38,698 nucleotides of DNA, taken from contig JAJDTI010000185.1 in the NCBI GenBank assembly GCA_022827245.1, positions 1 to 38,698 of the forward strand, given 5' to 3'. Both the position numbers and the translations under genes were made by a program. Shown here piece after piece: positions 34,136-38,698 of the stretch. Under the pieces are notes generated by a model that worked only from the letters and a program-made list of their open reading frames with translations, did no database searches and was not told the origin of the DNA. Each line of letters starts with the position of its first letter. The stretch's first letter is position 1. The stretch comes from Pseudomonadales bacterium (GTDB taxonomy: Bacteria; Pseudomonadota; Gammaproteobacteria; Pseudomonadales; Azotimanducaceae).

Positions 34136-34660
34136 ATGACCATTCGCCTCATGGACCCGGGAGGATCGGGAACCACCATCGAGCGCAGCCTGGCGCCGCG
34201 CCTCGAGAGCCTCGAGGGCCAGCGGATCGCGCTGCTGACGAACGGCAAGCACAACGCGGACGTGCTGCTGCGGGAGACGGCGGCCCTGTTCGCCGACCGC
34301 CACGGCTGCAGGGAGGTCGGGTTCTTCGACAAGCGCAACGCCGGCAACCCCTGCCGTCCCGACCGCCTCGAAGCGCTCTGCGAGGACGCCGATTTCCTCA
34401 TCACGGCGGTGGGCGACTGAGGGAGCTGTTCAACGTGCAGTGTGCATGACGGCATCTCCTTCGAACAACTCGGCAAGCCCGCGCTCGTGATCTGCACGCA
34501 CCCGTTCGAGAAGACGGGGCGGAACATCGCGCGCGCCCTCGGCCTCGCCGACTATCCCTTCGCCATGGTGGACCATCCGATCGGCAGCCGGACGCTCGAC
34601 GAACTGCGGGTGCGCGCCGAGGACGCGTACCGCCAGGGCGTGCCGATCCTCCGCGGCTGA
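34136..34660 (+). CDS. UGSC-family selenoprotein, Sec95 encoded by TGA
   Basis: Two adjacent ORFs in the same frame (94 codons, then 72 more after a spacer) join into one 174-residue protein if TGA at 34418-34420 is read as selenocysteine. The junction then reads LITAVGD-U-G-S-C-STCSVHDG, exactly the U-G-S-C motif after which this known (seleno)protein family is named. N-terminal features include RIALLTNGKHNADVLL and EVGFFDKRNAGNP; C-terminal ones ALVICTHPFEKTGRNIARA and YPFAMVDHPIGSRT. These suggest a Rossmann-like fold with Sec at a strand end. GGAGGAG precedes the ATG. A SECIS-like stem-loop starts right after the TGA. The biochemical role of the family is unknown. DUF72 follows after 12 bp. 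Confidence 0.93.
34421..34460 (+). promoter_or_regulatory. SECIS-like stem-loop in the UGSC gene
   Basis: A lower stem pairs 34421-34425 with 34456-34460 (GGGAG/CTCCT). The upper stem pairs 34434-34439 with 34443-34448 (six pairs, one G-U) and closes a three-base GTG loop. The loop begins 19 nt after the TGA, with G first, as in the bacterial SECIS model. Confidence 0.7.
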
Positions 34661-34672
34661 GGACTCCGGCGC

Positions 34673-35386
34673 GTGGAGTGGGTCGCGGGAACGAGCGGGT
34701 ACAGCTACAAGGAGTGGAAAGGGATCTTCTACCCGGAGGACCTCGCCGCCGGCGACATGCTGTCCTTCTACGCGGAGCGGCTGCCGGCGGTGGAGATCAA
34801 CAACACGTTCTACCGCATGCCGCGCAGCCACGTGCTCGAGGGCTGGGCCGAGGCCGTTCCCGCGGGGTTCCGGTTCGTCATCAAGGCGTCCCGGCGGATC
34901 ACCCACCACGCGAAGCTCGAGGACGCCGACGACGCCGTCGGCTTCCTGTCCTCGCGGGTCGCGAAGCTCGAGGACAAGCTCGGCTGCGTCCTCTTCCAGT
35001 TGCCGCCGTTCCTGCGCAAGGGGCCCGAGCGGCTCGACAGGTTCCTTTCCGCCTGGCCTCGCGAACTCCCGGCGGCGGTGGAGTTCCGGCACGCGTCCTG
35101 GTTCGACGAAGAGGTCGCGGACATCCTGCGCGGGCACGGCGCCGCGCTCTGCGTGTCCGACGACGGCAAGCGCGAGCTGCCCGGCTTCTTTCACACCACG
35201 GACTGGCTCTACTTCCGGCTGCGCCGGCCGGACTACGACGACGACGCCCTGCGCGACTGGATCGCCCGCGCCGACGCGACGGATGCGAGCCGCGGTTTCG
35301 CCTTCTTCAAGCACGAGGACGAGGGCGCCGGGCCGCGCCTCGCCGCCGCGTTCCTGTCGCTCGCGGGGGCAGGCGCCACCGCGTAA
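34673..35386 (+). CDS. DUF72 domain-containing protein
   Basis: A 237-residue TIM-barrel protein of the DUF72 (YecE) family, GTG start. VAGTSGYSYKEWKGIFYPE at the N-terminus, EINNTFYRMP near residue 45, FVIKASRRITHH near residue 65, CVLFQLPPFLRK and AVEFRHASWFDEEV are family signatures. WLYFRLRRP follows. Its biochemical function is unknown; the fold and conserved polar residues suggest a hydrolase or isomerase of nucleic-acid or sugar metabolism. It follows the UGSC gene by 12 bp, so is probably cotranscribed. Convergent with the TMEM175-like gene 27 bp away. Confidence 0.93.
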   Translation: MEWVAGTSGYSYKEWKGIFYPEDLAAGDMLSFYAERLPAVEINNTFYRMPRSHVLEGWAEAVPAGFRFVIKASRRITHHAKLEDADDAVGFLSSRVAKLEDKLGCVLFQLPPFLRKGPERLDRFLSAWPRELPAAVEFRHASWFDEEVADILRGHGAALCVSDDGKRELPGFFHTTDWLYFRLRRPDYDDDALRDWIARADATDASRGFAFFKHEDEGAGPRLAAAFLSLAGAGATA

Positions 35387-35413
35387 CCCGGGTTCCCGTG
35401 CGCGGTACGCCCG

Positions 35414-36151
35414 CTATTGCTCCACCAGGTCGCGCAGCCGTTTGCGCTCCCGTGCCCGCAACACGAGCGCGAGGAAAGGCATGGGGAGCAACAGGAAGTA
35501 CTGGTATCCCGCCAGGTGCAGCAGTTCGTGCGGGAGCGTCAGAGCCAGCGTGACCGACGACACGCCGGAGAGCGCGATGACCCCGTACATCGAGAGGAAG
35601 ACCACCGCGTTCCGGCGTTCGGCGGCGTTCAGCGCCAGCGCTCGGCTGCGCACGAGGACGTAACCGAACATCGCGACGATGACCCCGGCGAGCCATGCCC
35701 AGGAGATGCCGTATGTGACGAAGACCAGGGTCAACTGCTCGGCCCAGGTGACCGGGTCGAGCACGAACGGCGGGGGTATCCAGTCGTCGGACATGTCGGC
35801 CGCGCCGAACGCGTAGACGATGCGCAGCGGGAAGACCATGACGAGCAACCCCATCACGAGCAGCAGCGTCAGCAGCACGGCCACCCCGTTGTCCAGACCG
35901 TAGAGGCGGCTCCAGTTGCGGTGGGCGATCCAGAAGGCGAACAACTGGGCGGACGAGAACAAGAACACGGGGATGCTCTTGATCGCGTTCTCGAGCTCCT
36001 CGAAGGTCTCGGGCAGGTCGTCCACCGCGATGACGAGTAGGGTCACCGCGAACGCGAAGGCGGCGTCGGCGAAGGTCTCGAGGCGCGTCATGGCGAGGCC
36101 GCGCAGGCGCATCCCCCGCTCGACGGGGAGGTGGTCCAGGGTCGTGGTCAT
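35414..36151 (-). CDS. TMEM175-family (DUF1211) potassium channel-like membrane protein
   Basis: A 245-residue integral membrane protein. RLETFADAAFAFAVTLLVIA near residues 23-42 matches the R-x3-F-x-D signature helix that lines the pore in TMEM175 channels. Further helices lie near residues 60-78, 88-112, 140-170, 180-205 and 210-230, about six in total. HRNWSRLYGLD is the usual loop after helix 2. Bacterial TMEM175 homologues are tetrameric leak-type potassium channels of the inner membrane. The ATG at 36151 follows CTGGAG by about eight bases. The frame is open further upstream but without signals. Confidence 0.85.
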   Translation of the reverse strand: MTTTLDHLPVERGMRLRGLAMTRLETFADAAFAFAVTLLVIAVDDLPETFEELENAIKSIPVFLFSSAQLFAFWIAHRNWSRLYGLDNGVAVLLTLLLVMGLLVMVFPLRIVYAFGAADMSDDWIPPPFVLDPVTWAEQLTLVFVTYGISWAWLAGVIVAMFGYVLVRSRALALNAAERRNAVVFLSMYGVIALSGVSSVTLALTLPHELLHLAGYQYFLLLPMPFLALVLRARERKRLRDLVEQ

Positions 36152-36214
36152 CACGTGAACTCCAGGTGAGTGACGCGGGCACGATGCTACCCCTCCGGGC
36201 CGGGGGCCTTTCGA

Positions 36215-36220
36215 TACAAT
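36215..36220 (+). promoter_or_regulatory. Candidate -10 box upstream of the DUF6152 gene
   Basis: TACAAT lies 32 bases before the ATG at 36253, in the 101-bp divergent gap after the TMEM175-like start. The -35 region is poor. Weak, pattern-only call. Confidence 0.35.
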
Positions 36221-36252
36221 CGGTGGTGCGCAACGCGACCAGGGGAGAGACG

Positions 36253-36717
36253 ATGACATCGAGTATCCGCGTGTGGGCGCTCACGGCGGCGCTCCTCATT
36301 CCGGCGTCCACCGCGGGGCACCACGCCTTCTCCGCCGAGTTCGACGCCGATCTGCCGATCGAGGTGACAGGTACGGTGACGCGCGTCGAGTGGATCAACC
36401 CCCACGCCTGGGTGCACGTGCGCATGGACCTGGAGGACGGGTCGGCCGAGGACTGGATGCTCGAGGCCGGCACGCCCAACACGCTGCTGCGCAGGGGGCT
36501 CACGCGGACCGTCCTGACGGCGGGCACCGAGGTCGTGGTGCGCGGCTACCAGAGCAAGGACCAGGTCTGCAACCCGATGTGCTGGGGGAGCGGGCGCGAT
36601 ATCACGTTCCCGGACGGGACGCGGCTCTTCATGGGTTCCTCGGGCACGGGCGCGCCGCGCGACGGCGCGGATCCGAACGAACCGGCGCGGGACGGGGAGA
36701 CGAACCTGCCCGAGTAA
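36253..36717 (+). CDS. DUF6152 family exported protein
   Basis: A 154-residue protein with a signal peptide (MTSSIRVWALTAALLIPAST) ending just before GHHAFSAEFDADLPI. That mature N-terminus, with H-H-A/S-F-S/A-x-E-F/Y-D, is the hallmark of DUF6152. GTVTRVEWINPHAWVHV and WMLEAGTPNTLLRRG are further family motifs, and the C-terminal half is a small beta barrel-like region (TEVVVRGYQSKD). The protein is probably periplasmic. Function is unknown; the family often accompanies PQQ-dehydrogenases and cytochromes, and here it precedes one by 28 bp. GGGGAGAG supports the ATG, rather than the earlier in-frame start at 36166. Confidence 0.9.
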   Translation: MTSSIRVWALTAALLIPASTAGHHAFSAEFDADLPIEVTGTVTRVEWINPHAWVHVRMDLEDGSAEDWMLEAGTPNTLLRRGLTRTVLTAGTEVVVRGYQSKDQVCNPMCWGSGRDITFPDGTRLFMGSSGTGAPRDGADPNEPARDGETNLPE

Positions 36718-36745
36718 CCGGTCCCCGAGCGGGAGGGAGGTCCGC

Positions 36746-38698
36746 ATGTACAGGTCGCGCCGATCGAAGCAGAAGGGCATCTCCACCGCTTGGCTGGCGG
36801 TCTTCCTGGCGGTCGTGCTGGGCGCGGCATGGCTTCTCTTCTTCCGCGAAGACGCGCCCTATCCGATGTCCCGGCAGCCCGCGCCCGACGCGGCGCCGGC
36901 CGCCGCAGCGGTCGATGACGCCCGCATCGTCCGCGCGCTGCGCGAGGAGCCGGGGTCCTGGCTCACGTATGGCCGCACGTTCGAGGAGCAGCGCTTCTCG
37001 CCGTTGACCGGGATCGACCGCGAGACCGTTTCGCGGCTCGGGCTCGCCTGGTCGAAGGACCTCGGCGTGCGCCACCGCGTGCAGGGCAGCCCGATCATGG
37101 TCGACGGCGTCGTCTACGTGGCGGACCCGTGGGGCGTCACCTACGCCCTCGATGCGAAGACGGGCGCGGAGCTCTGGAAGTTCGACCCCGAGATCGATCC
37201 CGACCTGGTCCGCTACGCCTGCTGCGGCGGCCCGGTCAACCGCGGTGTGGCCTACTACGGCGACCGCATCTACGTGGCTGCCTTCGACGCGCGCCTCATC
37301 GCCCTCGACGCGGCCACGGGTCAGCAGATTTGGGAAGCCTATACGGGCGATCCGGCGAGTCGCGTGCCGACGACCGTCACCGGGGCGCCCCGCGTCGGCG
37401 GCGGCAAGGTCTACATCGGCCAGAGCAGCTCCGAGTACGGCGTGCGGGGCTACGCGAGCGCCTGGGACGCCGAGACGGGAGAGGAGGTCTGGCGGTTCTT
37501 CACCGTGCCGGGCGACCCGTCCCTGCCGTTCGAGCATCCGGAGATGGAGCAGGCCGCGGAGACCTGGACGGGGCAGTGGTGGGAGTACGGCGGCGGGGGC
37601 ACCGTGTGGCACTCGATCGTCTACGACCCCGAGTTCGACCAGGTCTACCTCGGCGTCGGGAACGGCATGCCCTGGCCTCGGGCGATCCGCTCGCCGGGCG
37701 GCGGGGACAACCTGTTCCTCGCGTCGGTCGTCGCCGTGGACGCCGACACGGGCGTCATGAACTGGTACTACCAGACGACGCCGGGCGACAACTGGGACTA
37801 TACGGCCACCCAGGACATGGTCCTGGCGGACATGCGCGTGGACGACGTGGACCGCAAGGTGCTGTTGCAGGCGCCGAAGAACGGGTTCTTCTACGTGATC
37901 GACCGGGAGGACGGCGCCCTGCTGCGCGCGCATCCCTACGGCCCCGTCAACTGGGCCACCCACGTGGACATGGAGACGGGCCGGCCCGTCGAGAACCCGG
38001 ACATGTACTACGACGAGGAGCCGAAGTGGGTGCTGCCGGGCGCCGGCGGGGGCCACAACTGGCATGCGATGTCGTTCGATCCGCGCCGGGGAGTCATGTA
38101 CATCCCGACGCAGGAGTTGCCGTTCTTCTTCTCGCTGCCGGAGGAGTTCGTACGCACGGGCGTCTTCAAGCTGAACGAGGTGGGCATGAGCTTCGGCGTG
38201 CGCGTCGGCGGGCCGCGCCAGCACGCCGTGGACACGGCGGGACCGGTGCCGGAGACAGCGGGGCGCCTCAAGGCCTTCGACCCGCTCACCGGCGAGACGC
38301 TCTGGTCCACGGACAACCAGACGTGGAACAACGGCGGTGTACTGGCGACCGCCGGCGGCGTGGTTTTCCAGGGCGGTGAAATGGGTCCGTTCGTGGCCTA
38401 CGACGCGGACGACGGGTCACCCCTGTGGGAGTTCCAGACGTACGGCGCGATCAGCGCGCCCCCGGTCTCCTACGAGGTCGACGGCACCCAGTACGTCGCC
38501 ATCCTGACGTCCGCCACGAACCGCCACGAGAACTCGGGCAGCCTGCTGGTGTTCGCTCTCGACGGCGCCGCGGAGTGGCCGGCGCCCCCCGAGCGCCCGC
38601 GCGAGATCCCGGAACCTCCGCCGCTCACGGCGAGCGTCGAGGAAGTCGAGCGCGGCAGCGCGCTCTACCACGAGGCGTGCATGTGGTGTCACGGCGAC
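36746..38698 (+). CDS. PQQ-dependent quinohaemoprotein dehydrogenase, 3' end cut off by window edge
   Basis: The frame is open from ATG 36746 to the window end (651 codons) without a stop. An N-terminal membrane anchor or signal (GISTAWLAVFLAVVLGAAWL) is followed by an eight-bladed PQQ propeller. The vicinal disulfide C159-C160 (RYACCGGPVNRG) covers PQQ in this family. Asp351 in GDNWDYTA is the likely catalytic base. Propeller W-motifs occur (LDAATGQQIWE, FDPLTGETLWS). The last visible residues, C645-M-W-C648-H649, begin a cytochrome c domain, so this is type II (haem-containing) alcohol dehydrogenase. It oxidises alcohols in the periplasm and feeds electrons to the respiratory chain. GGAGGGAGG precedes the ATG. 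The alcohol specificity is unknown. Confidence 0.92.
   Translation, partial: MYRSRRSKQKGISTAWLAVFLAVVLGAAWLLFFREDAPYPMSRQPAPDAAPAAAAVDDARIVRALREEPGSWLTYGRTFEEQRFSPLTGIDRETVSRLGLAWSKDLGVRHRVQGSPIMVDGVVYVADPWGVTYALDAKTGAELWKFDPEIDPDLVRYACCGGPVNRGVAYYGDRIYVAAFDARLIALDAATGQQIWEAYTGDPASRVPTTVTGAPRVGGGKVYIGQSSSEYGVRGYASAWDAETGEEVWRFFTVPGDPSLPFEHPEMEQAAETWTGQWWEYGGGGTVWHSIVYDPEFDQVYLGVGNGMPWPRAIRSPGGGDNLFLASVVAVDADTGVMNWYYQTTPGDNWDYTATQDMVLADMRVDDVDRKVLLQAPKNGFFYVIDREDGALLRAHPYGPVNWATHVDMETGRPVENPDMYYDEEPKWVLPGAGGGHNWHAMSFDPRRGVMYIPTQELPFFFSLPEEFVRTGVFKLNEVGMSFGVRVGGPRQHAVDTAGPVPETAGRLKAFDPLTGETLWSTDNQTWNNGGVLATAGGVVFQGGEMGPFVAYDADDGSPLWEFQTYGAISAPPVSYEVDGTQYVAILTSATNRHENSGSLLVFALDGAAEWPAPPERPREIPEPPPLTASVEEVERGSALYHEACMWCHGD

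Noticed and set aside
1..38698. CRISPR arrays, tRNA or rRNA genes, insertion sequences and prophage genes
   Set aside because: No regularly spaced repeats, tRNA-like cloverleaf, rRNA core sequence, transposase or phage structural gene was seen on reading the window; a short tRNA could still be missed by eye.

Overview
This window comes from a GC-rich (about two-thirds GC by eye), Gram-negative, probably aerobic heterotrophic bacterium. A TonB-dependent outer-membrane receptor, a periplasmic quinohaemoprotein dehydrogenase, exported hydrolases and paired acyl-CoA dehydrogenases point to a proteobacterium, most plausibly an uncultured marine or host-associated gammaproteobacterium. The lineage cannot be fixed from the sequence alone. 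I see no rRNA, tRNA, CRISPR array, transposase or phage gene. No stretch over 300 bases lacks a gene. Long antisense ORFs are common here because of the GC content and were not annotated.

Layout, left to right. (1) 1-3.4 kb: a cut-off dimeric alpha/beta-barrel (ABM-like) protein, an exported cyclase-family hydrolase, and a minus-strand chain of a small ORF, an exported amidohydrolase and a small membrane protein with 4-nt overlaps. (2) 3.4-9.2 kb: a large Lhr-type helicase divergent from an exported type I sulfatase. (3) 9.2-11.7 kb: an ArsC-like reductase whose catalytic Cys codon is an in-frame TGA (probable selenoprotein), an NHL-repeat propeller and an iron-type alcohol dehydrogenase. (4) 11.8-15.8 kb: a likely metal or metallophore uptake operon (small His/Cys-rich secreted protein, TonB receptor, PepSY membrane protein) with a strong hairpin after the receptor gene. 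(5) 15.8-19.8 kb: serine-hydrolase esterase, TauD-type dioxygenase with a probable leaderless transcript, a 9-helix membrane protein and a fatty acid hydroxylase. (6) 19.8-25.2 kb: AAA/DUF4143 ATPase behind an AT-rich patch, F420-type LLM oxidoreductase, CoA-transferase, flavin-dependent halogenase. (7) 25.2-31.6 kb: minus-strand series of two duplicated acyl-CoA dehydrogenases, an S9 oligopeptidase and a FAD protein, the last three translationally coupled. (8) 31.7-35.4 kb: SRAP (YedK/HMCES-like), RDD protein, a 349-residue protein of unknown family ending in CxxC, a UGSC-family selenoprotein read through TGA, and a DUF72 protein. (9) 35.4 kb to the end: TMEM175-like channel, DUF6152 protein and a PQQ- and haem-containing dehydrogenase cut off by the window edge.

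The main result is two independent in-frame TGA codons, each at a redox-active position (HNPG-U-GKSR in the ArsC-like protein; U-G-S-C in the UGSC protein). Each is followed at the right distance by a stem-loop matching the bacterial SECIS model. Standard gene calling would truncate the first protein and split the second. No selenocysteine machinery (selA, selB, selC, selD) lies in the window, so the prediction depends on it being elsewhere in the genome. A third TGA, the stop of the gene before UGSC, also has a long perfect hairpin at SECIS-like distance, but I favour a 3'-end element there.
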